Assembly (NCBI RefSeq): GCF_963576675.1
Contig: NC_088915.1
Location: 33,075,501-33,139,500, forward strand
Reading direction: 5' to 3'
DNA length: 64,000 nucleotides
Source: Euphorbia lathyris
Taxonomy: Eukaryota; Streptophyta; Magnoliopsida; Malpighiales; Euphorbiaceae
The translations under genes were made by a program, and so were the position numbers. Numbering within the stretch: position 1 is the stretch's first letter; each line of letters begins with the position of its first letter. Below the pieces are notes generated by a model, which was not told the origin of the DNA, did not search any database, and worked only from the letters and a program-made list of their open reading frames with translations. Positions 21,896 through 33,903 of this stretch are shown here, piece by piece.

Positions 21896-22596
21896 TCCCG
21901 TTTGGTAAGACGTAATGACCTTTGTAATGGAATGACCATTACATTGAAAGTCCATTACCATGTTTGGTTGCATGTTATAATTTTATTGTAATGTAATGAG
22001 AAAAAATTAAGGTAAATTTTGTTGAACAAATTTTGTAATCCCCATTACATAGAAAAATGACTTGAATGCTCATTACATTGTCATCTAACCTCTCATTTCT
22101 CAAATCTCACATCTCAATTGTACCTCTCATTCTTGTTAAAAACGAAAAAAAAAGTAGAAAAACATGAAAATTGAAAACGAGAAAAAAGAAAAAACGAAAA
22201 AATGAAAAAAAAGAAAAACCAGAAAAAGGAGAAAATAGAAAAATGGTGAAAAATGTTGAAAATGGAAATTAAAAGAAACGAGAAAAGTTTTAAAAAAAAT
22301 GAAAAAGCGAAAAACTATTTGATTTCGGTTAATCTAATTTTGTATTTCATTTCGATTCGATTTTTTACATTTTTCGTGTTTTCCATGTTTTTCATGTTTT
22401 TTTTTGTTGATTTTAATTATGTAAATAAAATTTTATGATTACATTTAATTAGAAAAATATAAGTATTGTAATGATAATTACATTCCATCATTTTCTTTTT
22501 AATTGTCAACCAAACATGGTAATAGAATCATCATTTCATTCCATTGCATTACAACTTTGATTACATTGCATTGCATTACGACATACCAAACGGACC
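21896..22596. mobile_element. hAT-like non-autonomous element, 0.7 kb
   Basis: The ends TCCCGTTTGGTA...GTAATG and CATTACGACATACCAAACGGACC are inverted repeats, and similarity continues inward to CATGTTTGGTTG (about 90 bp). CTAAG occurs at both flanks. Terminal GTCCGTTTGG is typical of plant hAT-type MITEs. No ORF of interest. Confidence 0.6.
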
Positions 22597-22792
22597 CTAA
22601 GTTTTTTCATTTATAAAAAGTAGTGGAGAAAATCTGTTGTCCTCATTTCAGTGTTTCCTTCCATGTCCTCTCTTAAAAAATGGTCATTTTTTTTATTGTG
22701 TGGCTCCTTTTGATTCACAAAATATATTATTTTAATTAAATATGAACTACTTTTTATAAGAGGGATATGAAAAGGAATACTAAGGGCCCGTT

Positions 22793-23063
22793 TGTTTTAC
22801 CTACTGTTTGCTGTTGCTGTTTGCTGTTACGGTTTGCTGTTTGCTTTTTGAAAAAGATGTTTTTCCAAAAAGCAGAGATTCTCTACTTTTGTAAAAGGCT
22901 GCTTTTCAGGTGTGAAAGGCAAACAGGAGGTCACTAACCAACACTTAATGCTGCTTTTCAGATTTAAAAAGCAAACAGGAGATCACTAACTAAACATCTA
23001 AAACTCTCCGTTTTAAAATGAAAAGGCAAATAGGAGCATGAAAAGTAGCAACCAAATGGACCC
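22793..23063. mobile_element. hAT-like MITE, 271 bp
   Basis: Starts GGGCCCGTTTGTTTTAC and ends CAACCAAATGGACCC. Its interior has repeated GCTGCTTTTCAG and AAAGCAAACAGGAG words. I could not find a convincing target duplication. Confidence 0.5.
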
Positions 23064-23724
23064 AAAAACGGGAACCACAGTTTCTCCAAGACTTGCCCCT
23101 CTAAAATGGTGAAGCGGTCCCTGTTTTCTTATACGAGGTTATCACTTTTTAAAATATAACTAGGGTACTTTTTTATGAGTTTATCTTGTATAGTTTTATG
23201 AATTTAATAATCTAAAGGTCTCCTTGTCATTTTGCCTAGTTCTTCCTCTGAATTTATTATATAAAGAAATAAAAATAGTGATATGTTTTTATTGGTAGAC
23301 TATAGCAAAGTAGAAGGTGAAATACACGTGGGAAGAAGAGCGTGGTTGTGTTCCTTCAGATAAGGAAGTGATGACTTACCTCAATGTAACCATCATGAGT
23401 CAGGACGGCCCCTGAGAGCCCGGCCCAGCCAAACTTCAATCCTTATCTCGGGACGGGACTTGGACTCTTCTCTTCTCTCCTCGGTACCCTACTTTTCTCC
23501 ATTTTTGTAATAAAATTATAATTTCTTTGTTATTCTAAATATGGTCATATAATGCTTCAAAAAAAAAAAAAAATGGTTATATAATACAATCAAAACTCAA
23601 ATATCGTCCTTTTTTTTTTCTTTGACTCTTTCCTATTTTCTAATATGTTTGGAAGGTTTATTTGGATCTAGATATTTTTAAATTTTATCAATTTTAAGAA
23701 GTTTCACAAGCTTGTTAAAAAAAT
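23064..23724. other. AT-rich sequence with one GC-richer patch, no gene
   Basis: A short GC-richer stretch near 23390-23490 is not recognisable; the rest is AT-rich with homopolymer runs. Confidence 0.5.
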
Positions 23725-23912
23725 TTGATTCTTAAATTGATTTATTTTTTTAATTTTCTGACGTTTTAAAAGTAAAGATATTAAGGATTAAAAAAATCTT
23801 TTTTTAATCTCTAATTCCACTATATAAAACTTAGTAACGACAACTAAAAGTAAATTAATTCAATAAATTGAATTTTTTTATTTTCTTATTTATTTGACAG
23901 AAAGCTGAAAAT
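23725..23912 (+). repeat. Left copy of ~188-bp direct repeat flanking the LINE
   Basis: Starts TTGATTCTTAAATTG and ends GAAAGCTGAAAAT. It is repeated at 49930-50119 with a handful of differences. Its position, directly before the LINE and directly after the LINE's A-tail, is that of a target-site duplication. Confidence 0.85.
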
Positions 23913-23915
23913 GTC

Positions 23916-24305
23916 ATGCTATTAGAAGTTGGTGGAATTCTTGCTGAGGGCCGTGAGAGTCTGAAGGATGATGATGCTGGGATAAATACTAACTGTGGAT
24001 TCCGTTTTGGAGTACTGAATGAGATGGAGAAAGATGTGAGCTTAGAAAAAACTGAGGGTGGAAATATGCTTATTGATGATACCGCCTTCAGGGCTTCACC
24101 AAAAACTAACATGCAGGAGAGGTTCAAAGCTAAGGAGCAGATGACAAGAATGCAGACTGGGTCAGGGTGGGAGAATATTCCACCGGCATCCTCATCCATC
24201 CCTCTTAAGAAGATGTCTACTGATAGTCAGGAGGATTTGGACAAGAAATTGAAGAACCTAACTAGCAAATCTAGTGCTAGTAAGACTGGTCTTAATGCTA
24301 AGTAA
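23916..24305 (+). pseudogene. LINE ORF1, C-terminal fragment
   Basis: 129 residues in frame, including RMQTGSGWENIPPASS and a lysine/serine-rich tail, ending at the TAA at 24303. ORF1 proteins of plant L1 elements bind RNA. The N-terminal part, including any CCHC motif, is missing because the element is truncated. The identity rests mainly on its place just before ORF2. Confidence 0.6.
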
Positions 24306-24348
24306 GTGGTTGACTGGGATTCTAGTTTCTCTTTTGCATATATATTTA

Positions 24349-27300
24349 TGGATTTTTTTATTTTGGAATGTAAGGGGTGCAACGAGCAGGAAAACTCGCT
24401 TACACTTGAAGGATATGCCGAGGATTCATAGGCCTAAGGTGTTTGCTCTTTTGGAGACTAAGGTCAACGGGCCTGCTACTGATCGTATAATTAAGAGTTA
24501 CAAGGGTTGGAAGTGTCATCGGGCTGAAGCTCAATGTCGGTCTGGGGGCATCTGGCTATTCTGGCAGGATGGGGGAATTGAGATGAACCTTCTTCAAACT
24601 CACCACCAATTCATCCATTGTGAACTTCGTAAGGATGGTAGGCTGTTGTGTATTCTTTCTATAGTTTATGCTTCACTTGGTGCAACGTACAAAAGGGCTA
24701 TGTGGGAGAACCTCATTAGACTCAGCAGAAGTATTTCTGATCCTTGGTTCATCATGGGCGATTTTAATGATATTTGTAGCATGGAGGACCAGCGGGGAGG
24801 AAGCTCTCAGTATGGGACTCAGGCTGTGAATCACAAGACCTTGATGGATGAATGTGGGGTTCTGGATTTCGGTTTTTCTAGGATTAGGTTCACTTGGAGG
24901 TGCCAGTTTCTAGCTGTTCGTTTGGACAAAGTCTATGGAAATGAGTGTGGGAGGGCTTCTTTCCCGGAAGCCTCGGTTATTAATCTTCCGTTCCGTCACT
25001 CAGACCATGCCCATGTGCTTTTTAAACTTAAAGGATTGGTGGGAAAGAAAGAGCTGAGACCATTTCGGTACTTGATGGCTTGGGAGGAACATGCGGATTT
25101 TCGGAATGTTGTTGAGAACTTGTGGTCCGGAAAGGTTCACCCGTCCCAGGCTATTGTTAACTTCCAGGAGAAGGCGGTTGAATGGAACAAATTTTTTTTT
25201 AGGAACATCTTTGTTCGGAAGAGGACTATTCTGCAAAGGCTCGCTGGGGTTCAGAAGCAGTTGATTCTGGCTAGAGATGAAAGCTTGGTTCGGCTGGAGC
25301 GCTGCCTCCTCAATAAGCTCACAACTGTTCTTCGCCAAGAGGAAGTGCTTTGGTTTCAGAAGTCCAGGAATAGGTGGATTTCGGAGGGTGATAGGAATAC
25401 CAGGTTATACCACCTCTCCACCATCATCAGAAGAAAGAAGAATAAAATTGAAGCTCTACAGAATGGTTTAGGGCAGTGGTTATATGACCTTGAAGATATT
25501 CATAGGCACGCTTTGGAGTTCTACACCACTTTGTACCAGGATTGTGTCAACTCGCCTAGGGGAGTATTGAGCTCATTTGGTTCATATTCCCAACTAGAGG
25601 CTAGCAAGATGGCACTCATCTTCAGAGAGGTTTCGTGGGATGATATTAGGAAAGCCATGTTTGACATGAAACCCACTAAAGCACCAGGAGTGGATGGTAC
25701 CCCGGCTTTCTTCCTTTAGAAACACTGGAATACAGTTCAAGAGGGCACCATCGAATTTGTGCTTAACGTGTTTTCTGGGATTGAATCTATGAACGCCATA
25801 AACCAAACTGTGTTGATCCTCTTGACTAAAGTTGCTAATCCCACACCCCTCACGCAGTTCAGACCTATAAGTCTTTGCAATGTGGCCTACAAACTCATTA
25901 CAAAAGTTGTTGCCACACGTTTTCAAATCCTATTCCCAGAAATTATCTCTCAGACCCAAGCTAGCTTCATTCCTGGTAGGCAAATTATGGATAACATTAT
26001 CATTGCACAGGAGGCGATTCATTCAATGCGTATTAAGAAAGGTAAGAAGGGGTTCGTTGCTATTAAAACTGATATGGAAAAAGCCTATGATAGGCTGAAT
26101 TGGAGTTTTATTATGGATTCCCTTGTTAGAGCTGGGGTTCCAGTCAGCTGGCGGACAGTCATTGAAAATTATATCTGCTCCAGTTCTATGCAGGTCTTGA
26201 TAAATGGGGAGCTTTCCAGACAGTTTAGGCCGTCTAGAGGAGTCAGACAAGGCGACCCGATTTCCTCCCTTCTTGTTTGTGCTCTGTATGGCAAGGTTGG
26301 ATCACCTGTTGAAGGATACAATCGCGGCGGGAAAAATTAAACCAATAACTCTTTCAAAGAACGGCCCAGGTTTAAGTCATTTATTTTTTGCTGATGATAT
26401 TTTCATTTTCCTTGAAGCTGATATCCAATAAATACACAACTTCATGAAAATTATAGAAAGGTTCTGTGAGATCTTAGGGCAAAAGATTAATTTACAGAAG
26501 TCCAAGATGTGCGTCTCCAAAAATATCTCTGACAGTTTTGCTAGTTCGTTGAGTAGCGCTTGTGGCATCCCGCTTACCAAGTGCTTAGGTAAATACTTGG
26601 GTGTCCCGTTGCTCCATGACAAAGTTTGTGTGAATACGTTTGCCGAGACGGTCAATCATATTCAGTCTAACCTGAGCTCTTGGAAAGCTAACTCTCTGTC
26701 TCTTGCTGGGAGAATTACGCTAGTTCAGTCCGTCACCTCGGCTGCCCCGAATCATATGATGCAAACTAACATGCTGCCTAGAGGGGTCCTAAAGAAGATT
26801 GATAAGCTTAACAGGGGTTTTCTGTGGGGAAACACAACCAATGAAAAAAAATGCATCTGCTGCCCTGGGACACAGCCTGTTCCCCCAAGCAACATGGTGG
26901 AACTGGCATCCGGAAGGCAGAGAAATCCAATCGTGTTCTTCTTATGAAAATCTTATGGAGATTATGGAAAGAGCCCAATGCGTTGTGGGCCTCTATGTTA
27001 GCTAACAAATATAGCAAGGATATAATTTTTGGGGGAGCTGCGAAGTTAGCTAGAAACATATCACATTTTTGGCGCAGTCTTCATTATGTGTTTGAGGAGT
27101 TCATACTAGGCTGTCCTGGAATATTGGTGATGGGAAACTGGTCTCTTTTTGGGATGATAAGTGGTTGGAAGGGTGTAAACTTCGGCAAGTTGTTAATTGC
27201 CCGGTGGAGGAAACTGACTCCAATTGGAAGGTTGCAGATGTGATTGACGAGAATAACTGCTGGAAGTGGGATATTCTGCAAAACTACTTTGAGGAGAGTG

Positions 27301-27681
27301 TGTTGTTGAGGCTGCATAGCATTATGATTAAGAAAGACGCAAACTTTGGGGATATTCCTGTGTGGGGAAATGTGTCTAATGGGGTCTTCTCCTGCAAGGC
27401 AGCCTACAACTGGATCTCCTCTCAAGACAGAAATGGTGATGCCAATCCGGACTTCAAGAAAGTGTGGAGCCTAAAGATCCCCCAACGGAACAAAACTTTT
27501 TCTTAGTTATGTTTGCATGGGTGCATCCTTACTAACGAAGAGATAAGAAGGAGATATTTGGTTGAGGATGGTACTTGTGCCCGGTGCCACCTCAAGCCAG
27601 AGTCGCTAGTGCACGCCCTTAGAGACTGTCAGGTTAGCTCTGAGGTCTGGAGAGAGATCATTCCAATGCGATATTGGGACC
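24349..27681 (+). pseudogene. LINE ORF2, endonuclease and reverse transcriptase part
   Basis: Apurinic endonuclease domain with FWNVRGA, ALLETKV, IMGDFNDI and the terminal SDHAHV. The reverse transcriptase follows: PTKAPGVDG, FRPISLCNVAYK, QASFIPGRQI, DMEKAYDRLNW, GVRQGDPIS, FADDIFIF and KYLGVPL. Then come IGDGKLVSFWDDKWLEG and a zinc-binding region with CARC and VHALRDC. Breaks: a base-count problem near the start, TAG 25717, a frame change near 26265, TAA 26429, a frame change at the A-run near 26850, another near 27100, and TAG 27504. At 27681 it is cut by the Tat insertion. Confidence 0.9.
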
Positions 27682-28037
27682 TGTAGACACCGAGTCGGAG
27701 GACCTGTGACGAAAACATGTAAACAAGACGGTCGAAGCGGTTGATTCCGGAAGTTTTAAAACAAAAATATATAATAAGAATAGAAAAGTTAATGTGAGTC
27801 GCGGTCGTCAGGTGGACGGCTCGCGAGTGCTCAGCGACGTGGTGCGAGCGCCTAGCGGCAGCCGACGCGTGTCCGACGACAGTTGGACGCACGCCCGGCA
27901 GCGCGGGGCGCACGCTCGACGTCCGTTGGGCGTGCACGCCCGGCAGCACGGAGCGCGCGCTCGACGACCGTGGGGCGCGCGCGCCCGATGGCCGCTGGGC
28001 GAACGCGCCCGGCAGCCGCTGGGCGAGCGTCCAGCGA

Positions 28038-28252
28038 CGTTGGGTGGACGCCCAACGTCAGTTGGGCGCGCGCGCCCAACGCTGGTTGGGCGCGCGCCCA
28101 ACTAATGTTGGGCGTCCGCCCAACAAAAGTTGGGCGTCCGCCCAACATAAGTTGGGCGTTCGCCCAACCGGCTTTGGGCGTTCGCCCAACCGGCTTTGGG
28201 CGTTCGCCCAACCGGCTTTGGGCGTTCGCCCAACCGGCTTTGGGCGACGCCC
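28038..28252 (+). repeat. 22-bp palindromic array in U3, about ten units
   Basis: Units read GTTGGGCG-NN-CGCCCAAC plus a 4-base spacer. The arms are constant while the centre varies (CG, TC, TT). The last four units share the spacer CGGCTT. The array ends about 45 bp before the TATA box. Confidence 0.9.
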
Positions 28253-28296
28253 AATTTTCTTCGGGCGTCGCCCAAAGTTTTCGGGGATCCGTTGCC

Positions 28297-28303
28297 TATA
28301 TAA
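28297..28303 (+). promoter_or_regulatory. TATA box of Tat 5' LTR, centred in a palindrome
   Basis: TATATAA sits in the middle of an inverted repeat (GGATCCGT-T-GCCT and AGGCACGGATCC). The same arrangement is in the 3' LTR at 45212 and in the second Tat copy near 61900. Confidence 0.75.
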
Positions 28304-30679
28304 GGCACGGATCCGCATGCATTTAGGGGAGAGGATTTTGGAGAGCTTCTCACACTAGAACATTTTCTAGAGAGAGAAAGTTGATTTTTTTGGGAGAAAA
28401 CATTTTTTTTCCTAAAAATTGAAAATCTCCAAAAAGTTAAATATTTTATCAAAAACATAAAAAAACACCGGAAAATCACAACTTGTGGAATCGACCGACT
28501 TCGACTGTCAGATACCGAACTTGAGGTATTATCCGAGGACTAGACTCGTTTTATTTTATTTTATTTATTTATTTTTATGTTATAATTTTATTTATTTAGT
28601 CATTTATTTATTTATCACGTCTTATTTAATTTTTCGTATTTATTTAATTTTCGCCTCGTATTAGATAAACGTTCGGTTTTGTTTTAAAATAAAAACCTCG
28701 TTTTAATATCCCAATACGAACCGTGATCCGATTCAAAGGTAGTTCGGGATTAATAAAAACGTTGTAATTATAAGTTTTAAAAATATTTCTAAATAATGTT
28801 TTAAAATAAAACGTCGTTTTAGGAACCTCCGTTATAGACTATGATCCATTTTTGGTAGTTCGGAAGTCCAAAACGATAGAATAGATCTAATCTAAAGCTT
28901 TTGAATAAATCTGGAAAGTGTTGATTCATTTCTGTAATTTTACGTTTTCTGTCACTAAAGGCTGTTTACCGACGGATTTTCCGTTGGTAAAGCTGCTGAA
29001 ATGTAAAAAATGCTGTTTTGGTCCCTCCTTCTCAACTTTTAGACTTTTGGTCCTTTATATATATATGTATATTTATGTAATATATACTTTCAAACTATTT
29101 TTAAATGCTTTGTACATATATTTATTTAATGTGTTTATATATCATTATTTTTCATTAATTTGATTTAATAAAAGTATACGTATATATATGGATTTTTCTT
29201 TTCTATTCGTTTAAACTAGACTCATTTAAACTATATTGGGTATTATTTTAGAGGGTTATTTACTTGGGCATTTTGGGGTAATTAATTAGTAGATGTTTTT
29301 AGGATAATTAGATGTTATTTTGATGTTTAATGTATATTTGGGAGGGTTATTTCCTATATATTTATTATAATAGTTATTTTGGGATATAAGTTTTATTTTC
29401 TTATTCTTAATGAACTTTGTTCATTGTTTTACATTTTTTTTTATTATTAGGATAAAAGTGTATTATACTTAGTATCTTTCATTATCCTTATTATACATAT
29501 ATTTAGTATCTTTTACTTATTTTTTAATCTATAGATATATCCTTATTTTAGATGAAAATGTATATATATATGTATATACCTATATTCATTTCACTTTTTG
29601 ACCTTTATATGTTTATATTTCCAATTTGTTTTATTTGGTGAATTTTGGGGATTTAAGTGGTTCATTCTTGTGAATATGTTCAAGTAAAGGTTAATTGAGT
29701 GAAAAGGGGAAAGTAAAATCACAAAAAGAGAGTTTAATTTGCTTATTTAAACTTAAAGTTTTCTAGATATTCCTAAGTGTAAATAACGTTTTCTTGACAT
29801 TTTTAAACCATTTCTTAAAACATCACGTTTTAAAACCTTAGTTCATTCCAACGACGGATTAAGCGAACCTTGTAATTAAAATTGCTTTTAATTGTAAATA
29901 ATAGAGTTTTTGAATTGTTTTCCTAACTAAATGGTTTTTGAACAAAATAAATTGACTTGTATGCCTAACCACGTTTTTTTGGATTAAAATTCTTTATTCC
30001 ACGTCTTCAAAACGCTCGAGTCGTTCCAACGGCGATTCGAGTCGACGCCATGTAAATCCACGGGGTTTTGAAACGTACCTAAATCGTTCCAACGACGATT
30101 AAGGTACGAACCATGTAAACAAACTCGTTTTCGGGGAGTGAGTTTAGCATAGAGTTAACATATGAATCGAAGCACAAGACACACTGTAAAAATCAATTCT
30201 TCCTTCTCCCCCTCTCTCTTTTATATATTTGGCATCAATATAAATGGGTGATTCTTTACCAAAATGGCTTTCCATAATATATGCTCAAAACGGTTTCAAA
30301 ACGAGAAAGAAAAGGTTTCAAATGAATTTTAAACTTAAAGAAATATGCGATTAGTCCGTTATCGCCTAACACGCTGAGTAGGAGGCCGGTGGTTCATAAC
30401 CGGGCGATGTCGGGGTGCCTAGTAGCCTTTCTCCGGAAAGGAGCTAGCCTTCTCGGCTCGTACCTAAGTTTCCCGAACCCTCACGGGTCTCCCGCAAGGG
30501 ATCGGTGTTCATTTTCCCATTCGTGGGTGGCGACTCTTCCATACTCCGAGCTCTGGTCCTGCCGAGCAGCTTGATTCCATGATTGGTTGCTTTCGGCGCC
30601 AATCACCGCTTACGTCGCCATGAGGTGTCCACCCCCCGGTCCGCCCAGGAGATTAGGCCGCGACACCTCGTCTAACAAG

Positions 30680-30697
30680 TGGCGACTCTGCTGGGGA
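30680..30697 (+). promoter_or_regulatory. Primer binding site of Tat element
   Basis: TGGCGACTCTGCTGGGGA begins two bases after the LTR end. This text is the usual site in Tat/Ogre elements, where I recall it as complementary to a tRNA-Arg 3' end; the tRNA identity needs checking. Confidence 0.8.
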
Positions 30698-32616
30698 AGC
30701 GAGAAATTTGATTCCGGAGGGCGTGTATTAAGCCCTTAATGGGGACGGATCGTATTATTTCTTTTCGTATGCATTTATAAGCATTATTGCAAACCTTTTG
30801 GGTAATTTCCGTGAAACCTCTAGCGAGAGTCCATTCGTCGCTCGAAAGTGGCTAGTGTAAGTTCCCCCTTACAGTAAGGCGCCAAAGGGTCCCCATCCAT
30901 TCGTTAGGGGCGAATTTGTGCGGTCTTGTGAGGTCCCGCGATCAGCCGTGTCAGTATATAGTAGCCTTAGAAGTTGCCATAGGATTACATGTTACCATTT
31001 TTGATGTGATGAATGAATCAGTTCGTGTTTTCAAATTGCCATGATACGTGTCTAATCCTAAAATATGTAAAGAAAATGAAATGATACGTTAATATATACT
31101 CTTAAACCGATGTACAAACTACCCCGAAATATCGAAACGATTCGAACTAAAGACGACTTAGTCATCTCGTATAAATGAACTTGTGCGACCCGCCTGGTCC
31201 CTTTCCGTGTCCCGAAGAAGGCACATGTTCAGGAAATATGTTGTGACGTAAGCACGTATTAGTTCAAGTCGTTTTAATATCAAGGATAGTTATATCTCGA
31301 TTCAAAAGACTATATTAACAGTAGCCGTTATTCACATTCTTTAAATAGGTTGGGATGAAATGAGATTATGACGAAACGAAAACAAAGAACATTTCTGTTT
31401 CGAATGACCCCGTTGTAACGTAAAGAATTTCGCAAACGTGGCCCGTCCCTTCTGAATAAAAGATGAGCTCTTACATTATGCCTTGTGTCGTTTTTAAGAG
31501 AAATGGACGTTTCCGCAAAAGTGACTAAGAAAATAAAAGGAAAGCAAAAATAAACAAACGACCAAAGTCATTCTGTATCTACGATGTATACCCATCCCAA
31601 GGGAAGTTAAAGAAAATGAACCAACACCGTTGAATACGTGTCTCGAGCTGGTATGTATGCCGTTTAAAATCACAAAGCCGAATTAAGCTAAACCACATAA
31701 TTGCGCCATATGGACGAGACTGTGGGTTTGACTAACGACTCGATCATTTCGACCGTTACCAAAACTACAAGAAATATGGCCCGATATGCATGTTTGCTTA
31801 AACTCGAGCCTAACTGAAAAAGAACGGTAATATCCCTGCTTCGAATAAACATGCGATTCAACGAAATGTTGATTTTCTATAACCACACTAAGGTGATATA
31901 TCCCGTAGATTAGAAGGAATAAAGAGTTGTTGTTAGCCGAAAGATTACCGTGCGCTCAAATAAGACTCACCGTCTTTTTACGTAGCCAAAATGAGGAAAC
32001 GGATTCTTAACGCTAAAAACAAACACGTTACGCGATGAGTCCGTTCCTTAAAATAAAAAGTGCTTTCATCACTGAATGAACACGTGGTTACGTCTCTCGA
32101 TAGATCCAAAAGATCCCGTCGTAATCCAAAAATCGAGACACGAACCCACGCGAATAAAAGGGAACGAGTCATTGTTAATAACGAACGATTGGACTGAAAG
32201 AATAACTCGTACCACGTTTAAAAAACTGAGATGCACTCAAAGGGAGTCAAAACCCGAACTAATGCATCTCGCAAAATGACAAAAGATGAGTTATCTCGAA
32301 AGGACAATCCGCTTGGTCGATATCTTAGTCACTGAACGTTGATACGTCAAAACAAACTGTATTGTCTGATGAGTGATTTACTTTTCCGCAATAATCGACG
32401 GCATCACGCGTCCCCTGGACCGCAATGTGAGCCCCAAACCAAAATCCTAGGAAAGAGACTTGGACCATCGAGTGTGTGGAGGAATAAGGATGGAGGAGAG
32501 ATGTTGTGATACGTGTAATTAGACTAACGTTTGTTCTTCTTATCTTATACATCCGTAAATAAATAAACGCACACACCACGAATCATGCATATAAAATCAT
32601 GAATATATACTAATGG
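30698..32616 (+). other. Long untranslated leader of Tat element
   Basis: About 1.9 kb between the primer site and gag without a substantial ORF. Ogre-type relatives carry an additional ORF here; I see none, only short unsupported frames. Confidence 0.6.
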
Positions 32617-33900
32617 ATGACCGTTCGCGCAGACTTCATCATTAAGCGGTTGTGGTTTCGCGAGAGTAACCGGTTAGTCAGGCAGTTTGATCAGCTACAG
32701 ATTGACAGTTCTGAATCGGCAGTTGTGGCTTCAGAATCATCTTCGTCCGAGTATACTCAGTCTTCAGCCAGTATGTCTGCGACCGACGAAAAGGTGGCCG
32801 AATTGGAAAACTCTGTGAACAATATCAATGATCAGCTGGCCGTAATTTTGGCCCAGCTAGCTAAGTTGGCCATGAAGGATGACAAGAGTGGCAGCAAGCA
32901 CGCTGATAACGAGGTGAACGATGGTCCCCGCTTTGGGAATGAGGACGACTATCAGGATTACATCCGGAAACAGCTTGAGAAAGAGAAAGCAAAGGAAGAG
33001 GAGTGGAAGCAACACATCACTCAGGAGGTGCAGGATCTATGTGGGGGAAGTTCCGGGAGTCAGGACTTTTATAACTTGAAGAATTGTTTATCGGCAACTG
33101 CTTTGCCTTTGAAATTCCGGCTCCCGGACATGAAAAAGTTCGATGGAACTGGAGATCCTACTGCTAAAATGAATCAGTATGTTGCCGTGATGAAGCACAC
33201 GATCCTGACTGAGAATCAAGTCCTGGGGCTGTTTAACACTTATCTGGAGGGGGCTGCCCTCACATGGTTTCATGCGTTGCCAATGGTGACGAAGAGAGAT
33301 TGGAAGGAGTTAGCGAAGTCATTCATCGCTCAGTATAGCTTCAACACCATGCTTGAGGTTACTTTGAAAGAGTTAGAGAGCACTAAGCAACAGACTGGGG
33401 AATTTTTCTCCGATTTTGTGAGGAGATGGAGGACCAAAGCCGCAGTTATAAAACAGAAACCGCTCGAGCAAGATCAGATCCGAATGGTAATCGGCAACAC
33501 ATTGCCGTATATCAAGAATGAGTTGTGGTATATGCCTTTCACCGATTTCAGTCAGATGTATAGCTGCACCTTGACAGTCGAGGGGGATGGAGAACCAAAG
33601 AAAGCTTATACCAAGTGGATGAAGTCTGGATATAGTGCCGGAGGGCCAAGTGCGAGTGCGGAATCTGCAGCAGTGAAAGTGCTTGATCTTAATGCTATCG
33701 AAAAGAGGCAGTTCGCCAAATTCGATCAGACCTACGCAAAAGTTTTCGAACGATTGCAGAAAAAGGGATTGTTGAAAGCTCTTACTCCTTATAACAAAGC
33801 TCCGCCCACTCAACAGATACAAGCTAGGGGATACTGTGAATTCCACAGCAATTATGGGCATACTATTGAGAACTGTGAGAGGTTGAAGCATGAGATCTAA
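32617..33900 (+). CDS. gag: Tat Gag (capsid module M0 plus CHHC knuckle)
   Basis: 427 residues. An N-terminal coiled-coil-like segment (DEKVAELENSVNNINDQLA) is followed by a charged stretch. From residue 167 comes a retrotransposon capsid module with KFDGTGDP, LEGAALTWFHALP, DWKELAKSFIAQY and FSDFVRRWRTKAA. Near the end is CEFHSNYGHTIENC, a CX2HX4HX4C variant of the gag knuckle. The start is the first ATG of the open frame. TAA 33898-33900 closes it, but the same frame resumes at once (DLIEEKKIADPSS), so the stop may be a recent mutation or a readthrough signal. Confidence 0.85.
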   Translation: MTVRADFIIKRLWFRESNRLVRQFDQLQIDSSESAVVASESSSSEYTQSSASMSATDEKVAELENSVNNINDQLAVILAQLAKLAMKDDKSGSKHADNEVNDGPRFGNEDDYQDYIRKQLEKEKAKEEEWKQHITQEVQDLCGGSSGSQDFYNLKNCLSATALPLKFRLPDMKKFDGTGDPTAKMNQYVAVMKHTILTENQVLGLFNTYLEGAALTWFHALPMVTKRDWKELAKSFIAQYSFNTMLEVTLKELESTKQQTGEFFSDFVRRWRTKAAVIKQKPLEQDQIRMVIGNTLPYIKNELWYMPFTDFSQMYSCTLTVEGDGEPKKAYTKWMKSGYSAGGPSASAESAAVKVLDLNAIEKRQFAKFDQTYAKVFERLQKKGLLKALTPYNKAPPTQQIQARGYCEFHSNYGHTIENCERLKHEI

Positions 33901-33903
33901 GAT

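Larger units (their letters stand above)
27682..30677 (+). repeat. 5' LTR of Tat element 1
   Basis: 2996 bp. Its first third is GC-rich, with a 22-bp palindromic array (28038-28252); the remainder is AT-rich. A TATA box is at 28297. It matches 44646-47366 closely. Confidence 0.93.

Noticed and set aside
28038..28252. CRISPR-like regular repeat
   Set aside because: Palindromic units have 4-base spacers without unique content, lie inside an LTR, and the window is clearly plant DNA.
27794..28479. Several long overlapping ORFs on both strands of the Tat LTR, rich in R, G, A and P
   Set aside because: They arise from the GC-rich 22-bp palindromic array, where stops are rare in all frames. The peptides are repetitive, and the reading differs between the LTRs. 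The same applies to 44602-45394 and 61794-62334.
28918..29163. ORF repeated in the three Tat LTRs (also at 45849 and 61098)
   Set aside because: AT-rich LTR sequence; the shared frame reflects shared ancestry of the LTRs and the ends are not conserved.
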